From assembly GCF_020809045.1 (NCBI RefSeq), contig NZ_CP078079.1, positions 2,108,001 through 2,172,000 of the forward strand: a stretch of DNA of 64,000 bases, in the 5' to 3' direction. The first letter of the stretch is position 1. Every line of letters starts with the position of its first letter. A program made the translations under genes and the position numbers. The notes beneath the pieces were generated by a model that was not told the origin of the DNA, ran no database searches, and saw only the letters and a program-made list of their open reading frames with translations. This DNA comes from Pseudarthrobacter sp. L1SW (GTDB lineage: Bacteria > Actinomycetota > Actinomycetes > Actinomycetales > Micrococcaceae). This document shows positions 39,727-51,065 of the stretch, one piece after another.

Positions 39727-40137
39727 CTACGCCAGCAGGGAAGGCTTCAGCTGCTGCAGGCGGCCCAGGAGGCCATTGATGAACTGGGGCGACTCGTCCG
39801 TGGAAAGCGTCTTGGCCAATGCCACCGCTTCGCTCACTGCCACGCCGTCCGGGATGTCGTCGTTGTACAGGAGTTCCCAGGTGCCGATGCGCAGGATAAT
39901 GCGGTCCACCGACGGCATCCGCTCAAGGCTCCAGCCCTGCGAGTATGTCTCCAGGAACTCATCGATGGCGGTTTGCTGGGACAGCACACCCTCGACGATC
40001 TCGATGGTGTACGGGTTGACCACCTGGTCAGTCTTTTCCCGCCGGGAGCGGATCACATCAAAAGCCGAAACCGAGCGCTGCTCAGCTTCAAAAAGAACGT
40101 CCAGTGCCCTGTTACGGGCTTTACCGCGTGCGCTCAC
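39727..40137 (-). CDS. nusB: Transcription antitermination factor NusB
   Basis: 136 residues, all helical, with ARNRALDVLFEAEQR at the N-terminus and DGVAVSEAVALAKTLSTDESPQFINGLLGRL at the C-terminus split by the RILRIG-like core (RIILRIGTWELLY). With NusE (S10) it forms the rRNA antitermination complex at boxA. GTG start sharing one base with the efp stop; last gene of the aro–efp–nusB run. Confidence 0.96.
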   Translation of the reverse strand: MSARGKARNRALDVLFEAEQRSVSAFDVIRSRREKTDQVVNPYTIEIVEGVLSQQTAIDEFLETYSQGWSLERMPSVDRIILRIGTWELLYNDDIPDGVAVSEAVALAKTLSTDESPQFINGLLGRLQQLKPSLLA

Positions 40138-40700
40138 TACTCAGTGACCCGGCCCAGGTAGCTGCCGTCACGGGTGTCCACCTTGACCTTGGTGTTGTTC
40201 TCGATGAACAGCGGAACCTGGATTTCGTACCCGGTTTCCAGGGTTGCAGGCTTGGTGCCTGCGGAGGAGCGGTCGCCCTGCAGGCCCGGCTCGGTGTAGG
40301 TGATTTCCAGCACGACGCTCGGCGGGAGTTCGATGTACAGCGGGGTGCCCTCGTGGATGGCGATGTTGACCATCTGGTTCTCAAGCATGAAGTTGGTGGC
40401 GTCGCCTACCGTAGCGCCGGAGACGGTGATCTGGTCGTAGTCCGAGGTGTCCATGAACACGAAGTCGGCGCCGTCCTGGTACAGGTACTGGTAGTCACGG
40501 CGGTCCACCGTTGCGGTTTCGATCTTGAGCCCGGCGTTGAACGTCTTGTCCACGACCTTGCCGGACATCACGTTGCGCATCTTGGTGCGCACGAACGCAC
40601 CGCCCTTGCCCGGCTTGACGTGCTGGAATTCGATGATGTTCCAGAGCTGGCCCTCGAGCTTCAGGACCGTTCCGTTCTTGATGTCGTTAGTGGTTGCCAC
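40137..40700 (-). CDS. efp: Elongation factor P
   Basis: 187 residues, three beta-barrel domains. The domain I loop tip is [10 protein letters not shown], with a Lys at the position that is modified in many bacteria. Relieves ribosome stalling at polyproline stretches; the Pro/Ala-rich proteins in this window, such as the DUF349 protein, could be clients. No modification enzyme is encoded nearby. Confidence 0.97.
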   Translation of the reverse strand: MATTNDIKNGTVLKLEGQLWNIIEFQHVKPGKGGAFVRTKMRNVMSGKVVDKTFNAGLKIETATVDRRDYQYLYQDGADFVFMDTSDYDQITVSGATVGDATNFMLENQMVNIAIHEGTPLYIELPPSVVLEITYTEPGLQGDRSSAGTKPATLETGYEIQVPLFIENNTKVKVDTRDGSYLGRVTE

Positions 40701-40880
40701 TGTTTCCTCTGGTTTCTCTGTCTGGTCGCGTTGTCAGACGTTGTATGCCGGGGCAGGCAGGCCTTTCGGCGAGCCATCCCGTGTTTGTCAAAGATCGGGT
40801 GCTGAAAAATCCAAAGACCATTCTACCGGTAAACCGGCAGTGCCCCCTGTCGGATGCCCGGCGTCGGGCCTCGCGCGGTG

Positions 40881-41398
40881 TCAGCAGGCCAGGTCAAGGA
40901 CATCCCGGGCACGCTGCAGTGCCACGGTGGACGAGTAGATCTGGGCCGCGTCGGCGGACTGCGCCACCCGCAGGTCGAGTGCGCGTGCGAACGATTCAAC
41001 AGCTGCGGACATCTGGCCGGCACTGTACTGGGTCTTGCCCAGGAACTGCCACACCAGGGCCTCGCGCGGTGTTCCCTGCACTTCGGCCAGCAGCTGGCGG
41101 AACAGCTCCACGGCGCGGTCCAGGCGGTTTGAAACCCGCAGCACCTCGGCCTCGAAGGTGCGCAGCCGGAAGGATTCGGGGTCCTTGAACCGGGCTTCGG
41201 CGAGCAGTTCGGCGGCTTCGGAGGCGTGTCCTTCCACCAGGAGGACAAAAATGTGGTCAGCAGGATCGGTGGATACCGCCAGCGCCTCGCGGCAGGCGTC
41301 CCCGTTCACGATCTCCGGCAGCAGGGATTCCGGGTTGATCCGGACACCCGGGAACCCGGCCTCCGGCCAGTCTGCAGTTCCTTCCATGTCCCCCTGCA

Positions 41399-41399
<1 letters not shown>
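40881..41399 (-). CDS. Tetratricopeptide-like repeat protein between efp and aroB
   Basis: 172 residues, soluble and mostly helical; helix pairs such as HASEAAELLAEARFKDPESF, RLDRAVELFRQLLAEV and GQMSAAVESFARALDL fit TPR-type repeats in the last 110 residues. The ATG shares a base with the aroB stop (TGATG), so it is translated with the shikimate genes. No enzymatic motif; probably a protein-interaction protein. A gap of 180 bp separates it from efp, in which I see no clear element. Confidence 0.75.
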
Positions 41400-43053
<1,654 letters not shown>

Positions 43054-44253
43054 TTACTGGCCGATCGAGTCCAGGGACGCCGGAATGTTGTCCAGGTAGC
43101 CCTTGATATTGCGCGCGGTCTCCGCCACGGAGTCACCGCCGAACTTTTCGGTGACGGCCTCGGCCAGGACCAGCGCAACCATCGCCTCTGCCACCACACC
43201 GGCGGCCGGAACAGCACAGACGTCCGACCGCTGGTGGTGTGCCTTGGCAGGCTCCCCCGTGCTGACGTCGATGGTCTTGAGGGCGCGCGGCACCGTGGCA
43301 ATGGGCTTCATGGCGGCCCGGACGCGCAGGACGTCTCCGATGCTCATGCCGCCTTCGATTCCGCCGGCACGGTTGCTGGTCCGGACGATGCGGCCGTTTG
43401 CATCCCGCACGATTTCGTCGTGGGCGGCCGAACCGCGGCGCGCGGCCGTCAGGAAGCCGTCGCCGACTTCCACGCCCTTGATGGCCTGGATGCCCATCAG
43501 GGCGGCGGCAAGGCGGGAATCAAGCCGCCGGTCCCAGTGCACGTAGCTGCCCAGTCCCGGCGGTAGGCCATAGGCGAGGACCTCCACCACACCGCCCAGG
43601 GTTTCGCCTTCCTTGTGGGCGGCGTCCACCTCGGCCACCATGGCGTCGGAGGTCTCGCGGTCGAAGCAGCGGAGCGGGTCGGCGTCGAGCGCAATGACGT
43701 CCGCCGGTACCGGAAGCGGACGCCCCTCCGGGACCGTGACGCTGGCGATGCTGACTGTGTGGCTGACCAACTCGATGCCCAGGTGCTTCAGGAACTGGGC
43801 CGCAACGGTGCCCATGGCTACCCGGGTTGCGGTCTCGCGGGCGCTTGCCCGTTCCAGGACAGGGCGTGCCTCGGCGAAGCCGTACTTCTGCATTCCGGTG
43901 AAATCGGCGTGGCCGGGCCGGGGGCGGGTCAACGGGGCGTTGCGCGCCTGGTCCGCCAGCAGCTCCGGGTCCACGGGGTCCGCGGACATGATCTGTTCCC
44001 ACTTGGGCCACTCCGTGTTGCCCACCTGGATGGCCACCGGGCCACCCTGCGTGAGCCCGTGGCGGACACCGCCGAGGATGGTCACCACGTCCTGCTCAAA
44101 CTTCATGCGTGCGCCGCGGCCGTAACCCAGGCGGCGGCGGGCCAGTGAATCAGCGATGTGCCCGCTGGTGATCTCCACACCGGCGGGGACGCCCTCAATA
44201 ATTCCCATCAGGGCCGGACCATGGGATTCACCGGCAGTCAACCAACGCAACAT
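43054..44253 (-). CDS. aroC: Chorismate synthase
   Basis: Makes chorismate from EPSP using reduced FMN. 399 residues from the ATG at 44253 (AGGATGG upstream), beginning [21 protein letters not shown], with [13 protein letters not shown] and RPGHADFTG. Longer in-frame starts exist upstream (to 44283) but lack a ribosome-binding site. It is 26 bp downstream of aroE. Confidence 0.96.
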   Translation of the reverse strand: MLRWLTAGESHGPALMGIIEGVPAGVEITSGHIADSLARRRLGYGRGARMKFEQDVVTILGGVRHGLTQGGPVAIQVGNTEWPKWEQIMSADPVDPELLADQARNAPLTRPRPGHADFTGMQKYGFAEARPVLERASARETATRVAMGTVAAQFLKHLGIELVSHTVSIASVTVPEGRPLPVPADVIALDADPLRCFDRETSDAMVAEVDAAHKEGETLGGVVEVLAYGLPPGLGSYVHWDRRLDSRLAAALMGIQAIKGVEVGDGFLTAARRGSAAHDEIVRDANGRIVRTSNRAGGIEGGMSIGDVLRVRAAMKPIATVPRALKTIDVSTGEPAKAHHQRSDVCAVPAAGVVAEAMVALVLAEAVTEKFGGDSVAETARNIKGYLDNIPASLDSIGQ

Positions 44254-44279
44254 ATATTCCATCCTGCCACGTATGGCGG

Positions 44280-45140
44280 TCACAACGCCCGTCGGGGAAG
44301 GCCGACTGCGTCACACATCACATCTATGACAGATGCGTTAACTTCCTTCTCCAGGCGGCTGAACAGGCGCACCTGTTCCACCGCCTGGTACAGGAGCATT
44401 TCGAGGCCGGGAACCACGGTTCCGCCGCCCGCCTGCCACACGGAGGCGATGAGGCTGGGCCACGGATCGTACGCAACGTCCAGCAAAACGCCGGGCATGG
44501 CCGTCTTCAGGGCGGCCATTTCAGCGGCAATTCCGTCCGCCGCACGCGGCGGGAGGGTGGAAATCACGACGTCGGCGCCCGCGGCGGGGCGGGCAGCGTC
44601 GGCAAGGCTTCGGATCACCAGGTCCACGTCCAGGCTCTCAGCTGCCGCGCAGACCTCTGCGGTCCGGGACGTGTCCCGGACGAAGACCTCGGCCCGGGCG
44701 GCGCCCAGCTCCTTGAGCGCCGCGACAGCTGATGCCGCAGTCCCGCCCCCGCCAAGCACAACAGCCGACGGCGCAATCCCTGTGCCTGCGTGCCGCAGGG
44801 CATTCACGATCCCGGCCACATCCGTGTTGGAGCCGATGGCCCGGGTGCCGTTGCCGTGCTCCTCGAAGGACACGGTATTCACCACGCCCAGGATCCCGGC
44901 GACGCCCCGGACCTCGTCAACCTGCCCCAGCATCGCTGTCTTCAGGGGCATCGTGACGGACAGCCCGCGCCAGCCCGGCTGGTCGCGGATCTGCCGCATC
45001 AGCCCCGGAAGCAGCTGCTCCGTGACGTCGATTGCCGTGTAGCTGATGCCGATGCCCAGCCTGCCGTAGGCAGCCAGATGCAGTGCGGGCGACTTCGAGT
45101 GGCTGATCGGGTGGCCCAGGACGGCTGCCCGAAGGCTCAT
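44280..45140 (-). CDS. aroE: Shikimate dehydrogenase
   Basis: 286 residues from the ATG at 45140, in an ATGA overlap with mltG. The substrate site [12 protein letters not shown], catalytic Lys in SVTMPLK and the nucleotide-binding [13 protein letters not shown] are intact. Reduces 3-dehydroshikimate with NADPH. An upstream ATG at 45167 lies inside mltG and is not preferred. Confidence 0.93.
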   Translation of the reverse strand: MSLRAAVLGHPISHSKSPALHLAAYGRLGIGISYTAIDVTEQLLPGLMRQIRDQPGWRGLSVTMPLKTAMLGQVDEVRGVAGILGVVNTVSFEEHGNGTRAIGSNTDVAGIVNALRHAGTGIAPSAVVLGGGGTAASAVAALKELGAARAEVFVRDTSRTAEVCAAAESLDVDLVIRSLADAARPAAGADVVISTLPPRAADGIAAEMAALKTAMPGVLLDVAYDPWPSLIASVWQAGGGTVVPGLEMLLYQAVEQVRLFSRLEKEVNASVIDVMCDAVGLPRRAL

Positions 45141-46837
45141 GTGCAGCGTCCGGCGTTCGCCGCGCACCAGGCGTTGTACTGGTCGACGTAGCCGTTGTGC
45201 TCGGCCAGCGTCTTGGAGAACTTGGTCTCCTTGGTGTCCAGGTTGATGGTGACCCAGTACAGGTAGTCATTGGTCTTGGGCCTGGCGGCAGCATCAATGG
45301 CCGTCTTTCCCGGGGAACCGATGGGTCCCGGGGGAAGTCCCGGATTCGCGTAGGTGTTGTACGGGTTGGACTTGTCCTGGCGCTGTTCGTCGGTGAAGTT
45401 GTAGCTCTTGGTGCCCAGGCCGTAGGTCACTGCCGAGTCCACCTGGAGGAAACCGTTGGTCTGGTCGTTGGGCTTGAGCCGGTTGTAGATGGCTCCCGCC
45501 ACGTCGCCGTACTCCGCCTGGCCGCCTTCCGCCTGGACGATGCTGGCCACAATGACGGCCTCATACTGCTTGGCCGGGTCCGTGATCCCCTGCGACACAA
45601 GCTCGTCGACCGTGATCTTGACCAGGGCCTGGAGGATGTCCTTTGCCGGGGTGCCAAGGGGGAAGCGGTGTTCCCCCGGGGCCAGGTAGCCTTCGAGGTT
45701 CTTGGCGTTGGCCGGCAGCCCGAACTGGGCCGGCTGGTTGCTCAGGGCCTGCAGGTCCTGGATGGAAATTCCAGAGCCCTGCGAGATCGCCTGCAGGGAC
45801 TCGCCCACGCGCAGCCCTGCACTGAGGGCGAAGTAGATGACCTTCGTTTGGTCCTTGCCCAGCAGGACGTTCACGGCGTCGGAATTCTTCATCTCGGACT
45901 TGAACGTGTATTCCCCGGGGGAAAGGGTTCCGCCGGACGCGGCGAAGCTCTGCAGGAACGTGTCCGCGTTCGCCACGACGCGTTCGCTTTCCAGCTTGGA
46001 AGCCACGGAGCGGGTGCCCTCGCCGTTTTCTACAGTCACCACCACCTCGCCTGTCCCCGGGCCCGGAAAGTCGCCGGGCTTGTCGTTGCCAAGCAGCGGC
46101 TTCAGGAACTGCGCGCCGACTGCCACGGCCGTGACGAAGACGGCGAGGGTCAGGAACAGCGCCAGCATCCGACGGCGGCGGCGCACCTTTTTGGACGGCT
46201 TGGCCACTACCGCTGCCGCCGAGGAGGCAGGAAGGAATTCGTGATGGTGCGCGGCGTCGTCGTGCCCCTCCGCATAATGGGCGTCACCGTAGTGCTCCTG
46301 GTCATAGTGGCCATCGTGGTAGTGCTCTCCGTGGGGTGCTGCAGCATAGTCAGCCCCATCCGCGTAGTGCGGCTCCTCGTAGTGCGTTCCCGCCGCGTTC
46401 TGGTGCGTGCCGAGGGCGGACGCCCCCGAGAAAGCCGGCGCGTCGTGGGCGTGAAGCCCATCATGCGGGGCGGCTTCGTCGTGGCCGGCGTCTGCATGGG
46501 TCTGCTCCTGCTGCCGCGCGTCTTCCTGGGGAATGTCCTGGATGGACGGCGGGGTGAGGGGTGCGGCAGGAACGGGCTGTTCAACCGGTGTTTCCTGCGG
46601 TGCTGTGTCTTCGCGCAATGCTTCGTCCTGGTGCAGGGGGTGCGGCTCATGGGCCACGGGAGGTTCCGCAGGCTGGGGCGGGATGTCGTGGCCGGTCTCG
46701 TAGGCCTGCTCGGGAACCGCGTCCTGGCCACCGGTGTTGGAGGTCTTTTCCCGTGCCCGGAGCTCTTTGCGGGTCAGCGGTCTTGCTGCTCCGGCGTCCA
46801 GGGGGCTGGAAGCGTCGTCAATGTTGGCAGGGCTCAC
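45137..46837 (-). CDS. mltG: Endolytic murein transglycosylase MltG with long His/Tyr-rich N-terminal tail
   Basis: 566 residues, well above the usual 340–400. An N-terminal cytoplasmic region of about 220 residues, rich in His, Ala, Asp and Pro, precedes one membrane helix (about 224–245, after KKVRRRRR). The extracytoplasmic part has a LysM-like region and the catalytic segment ASIVQAEGGQAEYGDVAGAIYNRL-type motif with catalytic Glu437. It cleaves nascent peptidoglycan strands near the membrane. Residues 151–200 carry a degenerate five-residue xHYxx repeat. GTG start in a GTGA overlap with ruvX. Confidence 0.92.
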   Translation of the reverse strand: MSPANIDDASSPLDAGAARPLTRKELRAREKTSNTGGQDAVPEQAYETGHDIPPQPAEPPVAHEPHPLHQDEALREDTAPQETPVEQPVPAAPLTPPSIQDIPQEDARQQEQTHADAGHDEAAPHDGLHAHDAPAFSGASALGTHQNAAGTHYEEPHYADGADYAAAPHGEHYHDGHYDQEHYGDAHYAEGHDDAAHHHEFLPASSAAAVVAKPSKKVRRRRRMLALFLTLAVFVTAVAVGAQFLKPLLGNDKPGDFPGPGTGEVVVTVENGEGTRSVASKLESERVVANADTFLQSFAASGGTLSPGEYTFKSEMKNSDAVNVLLGKDQTKVIYFALSAGLRVGESLQAISQGSGISIQDLQALSNQPAQFGLPANAKNLEGYLAPGEHRFPLGTPAKDILQALVKITVDELVSQGITDPAKQYEAVIVASIVQAEGGQAEYGDVAGAIYNRLKPNDQTNGFLQVDSAVTYGLGTKSYNFTDEQRQDKSNPYNTYANPGLPPGPIGSPGKTAIDAAARPKTNDYLYWVTINLDTKETKFSKTLAEHNGYVDQYNAWCAANAGRCT

Positions 46838-47430
46838 TGTTGCCTTCCATTATCTGAAGATCGGGCCGTATCGCCGGGGGCGGCGCGCACAGGGTCATCC
46901 TGCCCGCTGCCTCCCAGGTCCACGGAAGGGGGCGGCGTCACGCGTGAGCCGACGTCCGCTCCCCTGGCTTTCTGCATGTCGATGGCGTGCTGAAGGATAC
47001 CTGCCGCCGCGACCTGATCAACTACTTTACGGTGATTCCGGCTGCTCATGCCAGCTTCATGCAGGTTGCGGTGCGCGGTCACGCTGCTCAACCGTTCGTC
47101 CACGAGGTTCACCGGCACCGCCAATGCACGGGCTGCAAGCTCGCCGGCCAGCAGCTGGGCGTAGTCCACGGCCATCTTGGCTGACGCCCGTTCCTCACCC
47201 TTCAGGGTGCGGGGCAACCCGACAATCACCTGTACGGCGCCCAGCTCCTCGACCAGGTTCGCGATGACCCGCACGTCGGAGTTTTTCTTGGCGTTGCGGT
47301 CCAGTGTCTTGTAGGGCGTTGCCAGGATCGAGTCGCGGTCGCAGATGGCAACCCCCACCCGGACAGTGCCGACGTCCACCCCCAGTTTGATGCCCTGGGG
47401 GTAGGCGCCGGCAGTTGCAGGACTGGTCAT
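46834..47430 (-). CDS. ruvX: Putative Holliday junction resolvase / pre-16S rRNA nuclease (RuvX/YqgF)
   Basis: 198 residues from the ATG at 47430. RNase H-like fold: LGVDVGTVRVGVAICD with the first catalytic Asp, VIVGLPRTLKGEE, and the second acidic site in VNLVDERLSSVTAHRNL. The family processes 16S rRNA 5' ends and may resolve junctions. The C-terminal 45 residues (after about 150) are low-complexity. It starts 7 bp after the alaS stop with no clear ribosome-binding site, so translation is probably coupled. Confidence 0.9.
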   Translation of the reverse strand: MTSPATAGAYPQGIKLGVDVGTVRVGVAICDRDSILATPYKTLDRNAKKNSDVRVIANLVEELGAVQVIVGLPRTLKGEERASAKMAVDYAQLLAGELAARALAVPVNLVDERLSSVTAHRNLHEAGMSSRNHRKVVDQVAAAGILQHAIDMQKARGADVGSRVTPPPSVDLGGSGQDDPVRAAPGDTARSSDNGRQQ

Positions 47431-47437
47431 TGGAGGG

Positions 47438-50116
47438 TTAGCGCCGCGTAATGGCGTCAACGACTGCGGCAAGGGCCTGGCCCACCTTGCCGGCGTCGGT
47501 TCCGCCGCCCTGTGCGACGTCGTCCTTGCCGCCGCCGCCGCCGCCGAGGATACCCGCGGCAAGCCGGACCAGCGCACCCGCCTTGACCCCGGCTTCCCTG
47601 GCGGCTTCGTTGGTGGCCACCAGGATCATGGGGCGGTCGTTCGCGACGCCGGCAACTGCCACAGTTGCCGCTGCCGAGCCGAGGCGGTTGCGCAGGTCCA
47701 GGGCAAGGCCGCGAAGATCGTCAGCACCGCTGACCTGGCCGGCGTCGTGCGCGATGACGCTCACGCCGGCGGCGTCCTTGGCGCTGCCCGCCAGCTGGGC
47801 GGCCGAGGCCGCCAGCTGCTCCTTGCGGAGGCGGTCCAGCTCCTTCTCGGTGGCCTTGAGCTTGGCGAGGGTGGCGGAAATCCGGTCGGCCAGCTGGCCG
47901 GAGGGCACTTTGAGGAGCTCGGTCAGCTCTGTGACCAGGGCGCGTTCGGCTGCAAGGTGGCGGAACGCATCCATGCCGACGAACGCCTCCACGCGGCGGT
48001 TTCCGGATCCCACGGACTGCTCGCCCAGCAGGGAAAGGCTGCCGATCAGGGAGGTGTTGGGCACGTGGGTGCCGCCGCACAGCTCGCGGGACCACGCGCC
48101 GTCGATCTCCACGACCCGGACTTCGCTGCCATAGTTCTCGCCGAAGAGGGCCATGGCGCCGAGTGCCTTGGCCTCCGCCAGGCCCATGACCTTGGTCTCC
48201 ACGCGGAAGTTGTTGCGGATGGCCAGGTTGGAGACCTCCTCGATCTCGGACCGGGTGGCCGTGCTCAGCCCTTCGCCCCAGGCGAAGTCGAAGCGCAGGT
48301 AGCCGGCCTTGTTGAAGGAACCGCGCTGGGTGGCTTCGGGGCCGAGGATCTGGTGGAGTGCGGCGTGCACGATGTGCGTGCCGGTGTGCGCCTGCTCGGC
48401 GGCGTGCCGGCGTTCACGGTCGACGGCGGCGCGGACCAGCGAGTCCGACCCGATTTCGCCTTCGCGGACGATCGCCTTGTGCACGCTCAGGCCCTTCAGG
48501 GGCCGCTGGACGTCAAGGACCTCGACGACGAAGCCGTCACCGGTGATGAGGCCGGTGTCTGCGGCCTGGCCGCCTGCTTCGGCGTAGAACGGGGTTTCGG
48601 AAAGAACCAGTTCGATTTCTTCGCCGGTGGAGGCCTGCTGGACCGGGCGGCCGCCCGTGAGGATGCCGCGGACGCGGGACTCGCCGTCGAGCTCGGTGTA
48701 GCCGGTGAAGACGGTCTCGCCCTGGGCCAGGATGTCCTGGAACGCGCTGAGGTCGGCGTGGCCGCCCTTCTTGCCCTTGGCATCCGCCTGGGCGCGCTGG
48801 CGCTGTTCCTGCATGAGGCTGCGGAAGGCTGCCTCATCCACCTTGAGCCCGGCTTCTTCAGCCATTTCCAGGGTCAGGTCGATGGGGAACCCGTAGGTGT
48901 CGTGCAAGGTAAAGGCATCCTCGCCGGACAGCGGCCTGTTGGCGGCCTTGGACACCTTGACGGCGTCCTCGAGCCGGGCGGTGCCGGACGCGATGGTGCG
49001 CAGGAAGGCCTTCTCCTCCGCGTAGGCAATGCGGCTGATCCGGGCAAAGTCGGTCTCGACGACCGGGTAGACGCCCTTCATGGCGTCGCGCGAGGCCGGA
49101 AGGAGCTCGGGCAGGCAGGCCTGTTCGACGCCGAGCAGGCGCATGGAGCGGACGGCACGGCGGATAAGCCGGCGCAGGACGTAGCCGCGCCCCTCGTTGG
49201 AGGGGGTCACGCCGTCGGAAATGAGCATCAGCGCCGAGCGGATGTGGTCGGCCACCACGCGCATGCGCACGTCATCGGTGTGGTGCGGGTCGTCGTCGGA
49301 CTCCGCGGACGTGTACTCCCTGCCGGAAAGTTCGGCGGCCTTGTCGATGACGGGGCGGACCTGGTCGGTCTCGTACATGTTCTCGACGCCCTGCAGGATC
49401 ATGGCCAGGCGCTCCATGCCGAGGCCGGTGTCGATGTTGCGCTTCGGCAGCTCGCCCAGGACATCAAAGTCTTCCTTTGAGCGGACGTTGTCGATCTGGT
49501 ACTGCATGAACACGAGGTTCCAGATCTCGATGTAGCGGGTTTCGTCCGCCAGCGGACCGCCCTCGACGCCGTAGGCGGGGCCGCGGTCGTAGTAGATTTC
49601 GGAGCAGGGACCCGCCGGGCCGGGCTGCCCGGTGTGCCAGTAGTTGTCCGCCTTGCCCATCTTCTGGATGCGCCCGGCAGGGACTCCGGTGTTCTTGAGC
49701 CACAGTTCCTTGGCTTCGTCGTCCTCTTCGTAGACGGTCACCCAGAGACGTTCCGGGTCAAGCCCGTAGCCGCCGTCGTCAACGCCCTTGGTCAGCAGTT
49801 CCCAGGCGAACTTGATGGCGTCTTCCTTGAAGTAGTCGCCGAAGGAGAAGTTGCCGCACATCTGGAAGAAAGTCCCGTGGCGCGCGGTCTTGCCCACTTC
49901 TTCGATGTCGCCGGTGCGGATGCATTTCTGCACGCTGACGGCACGGGAGTAGGGTGCTTCCTCCCTGGCCGTCAGGTAGGGAATGAACGGCACCATGCCG
50001 GCAACCGTGAACAGCAGGGAGGGGTCGCTGGAAACCAACGATGCGGAGGGAACCGCGGTGTGGCCCTTGCTGACAAAAAAGTCCACCCAGCGCTTTGTGA
50101 TCTCCTGCGACTTCAT
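47438..50116 (-). CDS. alaS: Alanyl-tRNA synthetase
   Basis: 892 residues with the full set of domains: class II catalytic core (HTAVPSASLVSSDPSLLFTV region), the tRNA-recognition helices, the editing domain with HTGTHIVHAALHQILG (zinc ligands) and CGGTHV, and the C-terminal C-Ala domain rich in Gly (GGGGGGKDD). Attaches alanine to tRNA-Ala and hydrolyses mischarged Ser-tRNA. A short hairpin (50140–50161) lies upstream. Confidence 0.98.
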   Translation of the reverse strand: MKSQEITKRWVDFFVSKGHTAVPSASLVSSDPSLLFTVAGMVPFIPYLTAREEAPYSRAVSVQKCIRTGDIEEVGKTARHGTFFQMCGNFSFGDYFKEDAIKFAWELLTKGVDDGGYGLDPERLWVTVYEEDDEAKELWLKNTGVPAGRIQKMGKADNYWHTGQPGPAGPCSEIYYDRGPAYGVEGGPLADETRYIEIWNLVFMQYQIDNVRSKEDFDVLGELPKRNIDTGLGMERLAMILQGVENMYETDQVRPVIDKAAELSGREYTSAESDDDPHHTDDVRMRVVADHIRSALMLISDGVTPSNEGRGYVLRRLIRRAVRSMRLLGVEQACLPELLPASRDAMKGVYPVVETDFARISRIAYAEEKAFLRTIASGTARLEDAVKVSKAANRPLSGEDAFTLHDTYGFPIDLTLEMAEEAGLKVDEAAFRSLMQEQRQRAQADAKGKKGGHADLSAFQDILAQGETVFTGYTELDGESRVRGILTGGRPVQQASTGEEIELVLSETPFYAEAGGQAADTGLITGDGFVVEVLDVQRPLKGLSVHKAIVREGEIGSDSLVRAAVDRERRHAAEQAHTGTHIVHAALHQILGPEATQRGSFNKAGYLRFDFAWGEGLSTATRSEIEEVSNLAIRNNFRVETKVMGLAEAKALGAMALFGENYGSEVRVVEIDGAWSRELCGGTHVPNTSLIGSLSLLGEQSVGSGNRRVEAFVGMDAFRHLAAERALVTELTELLKVPSGQLADRISATLAKLKATEKELDRLRKEQLAASAAQLAGSAKDAAGVSVIAHDAGQVSGADDLRGLALDLRNRLGSAAATVAVAGVANDRPMILVATNEAAREAGVKAGALVRLAAGILGGGGGGKDDVAQGGGTDAGKVGQALAAVVDAITRR

Positions 50117-50139
50117 GAGCTGTTACGTACCCTTCTTGC

Positions 50140-50161
50140 TCCGCGCACTGTCCGGCGCGGA
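50140..50161. promoter_or_regulatory. Small inverted repeat upstream of alaS
   Basis: TCCGCGC (50140–50146) and GCGCGGA (50155–50161) form a 7-bp stem with an 8-base loop, 24 bases upstream of the alaS ATG. It could be a leader hairpin. I see no T-box features. Confidence 0.35.
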
Positions 50162-50284
50162 GGTTCTTTCGCGTGGCGGTCTCCGTAGGTATACGGTTCC
50201 CGCCGGTGTAGTTATAACGTGTGGTGCCGCCGCATCGTGCGGCTGCAGGTGCAGGCGGGCATGGCACCGGCCTGCGGAATGTGG

Positions 50285-50527
50285 TCAGCGGCGGACCAGG
50301 TCTTCCGATTCGACGCCGAGGGCGGCCCGGAGATCGGTCTCCCGCTCACGCATCCCGGCGCGCACGGCGTCGGCAAAGTCGTAGACGCCGTCCGCGAGCC
50401 GGTTCACCGCGCGGTTGAGGCCCTCCGGGCCAAGCGTGGACTGCATGCTGGCCTGTGCTTCGGTCACCTTGCGGAAAGCGATCACTCCGATCGCAACGCC
50501 GATTCCCATCCAGACAAGTCGTTTCAT
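50285..50527 (-). CDS. Small membrane-associated protein of DUF6167 type
   Basis: 80 residues. One N-terminal hydrophobic segment (LVWMGIGVAIGVIAFRKV) is followed by an amphipathic helical region (GLNRAVNRLADGVYDFADAVRAGMRERETDLRAAL). Found between alaS and rpsD in related actinobacteria; function unknown. It follows the DUF948-type gene by 17 bp and is likely co-transcribed. Confidence 0.8.
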   Translation of the reverse strand: MKRLVWMGIGVAIGVIAFRKVTEAQASMQSTLGPEGLNRAVNRLADGVYDFADAVRAGMRERETDLRAALGVESEDLVRR

Positions 50528-50544
50528 TTTAGGTTCTCCGGAGT

Positions 50545-50919
50545 TCAGCGGCTGCGGCGGCCGGCAGCGGGTTTCTTGCGGTTGGCCAACGCCGTGCGGA
50601 CACCGTAGCTGAAGGCCGCCACCTTGATGAGCGGCGAGCCAACAGTGGCGGCCACAAGTGAGGACAGCGCCGACAGGTTGGCCGAGGCGTCGGAAACGTT
50701 GGACGAGATGCCGTCCACTTTCTTCAGCTGCTGGTTGGTGGTGGAGACGGTTGCCGTGACTTCGTCCATCAGGGGCGTGGCGCCGTCGCTCAGGGACCGA
50801 ATGGAGGTACGCACCTCGTCCAGGACCCGGCCCAGCTTAAGGATGGGCACGGCCAGCAGCAGCACCAGGAGTGCGAACACCCCGGCAGCGATCAGGCCGG
50901 CAATATCGCCACCAGACAT
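50545..50919 (-). CDS. DUF948-type membrane protein
   Basis: 124 residues from the ATG at 50919. One N-terminal membrane helix (IAGLIAAGVFALLVLLLAVP) is followed by a long coiled-coil-like stretch (LDEVRTSIRSLSDGATPLM, TTNQQLKKVDGISSNVSDAS) and a basic C-terminus (NRKKPAAGRRSR). This is the pattern of the DUF948 family, sometimes annotated as general stress proteins; function unknown. The ribosome-binding site (GAGGAG) is rather far from the ATG (11 bases); an in-frame start at 50958 is an alternative. Confidence 0.8.
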   Translation of the reverse strand: MSGGDIAGLIAAGVFALLVLLLAVPILKLGRVLDEVRTSIRSLSDGATPLMDEVTATVSTTNQQLKKVDGISSNVSDASANLSALSSLVAATVGSPLIKVAAFSYGVRTALANRKKPAAGRRSR

Positions 50920-51014
50920 AGACGTTTCAACTCCTCGAAATTCTGTGGTTCGTGTCATCGGCGGATGCGTCAGGAAACGCATTTCCGCAGATGTCCCCCA
51001 AGTACCTTACATAC

Positions 51015-51048
51015 AAAGAAGCCCGCGGCGCTTGCCACGGGCTTCTTT
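51015..51048 (-). terminator. Terminator after rpsD
   Basis: AAAGAAGCCCG (51015–51025) and CGGGCTTCTTT (51038–51048) form an 11-bp stem, with a further GGC/GCC pairing inside. On the minus strand the stem ends in TTCTTTGTAT, so it should end rpsD transcription. Confidence 0.85.
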
Positions 51049-51065
51049 GGATACGCTGCTGGAAT

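Noticed and set aside
45197..46993. A 598-codon plus-strand open frame opposite mltG
   Set aside because: Hydrophobic Val/Leu/Gly runs come from complementing Ala/Asp/His codons of MltG's low-complexity tail; no ribosome-binding site.
47747..49480. A 577-codon plus-strand open frame opposite alaS
   Set aside because: Same codon-bias shadow effect; composition resembles other antisense frames and alaS is intact.
50117..50284. T-box riboswitch upstream of alaS
   Set aside because: The leader lacks the conserved T-box sequence and a terminator; only a 7-bp hairpin is present.
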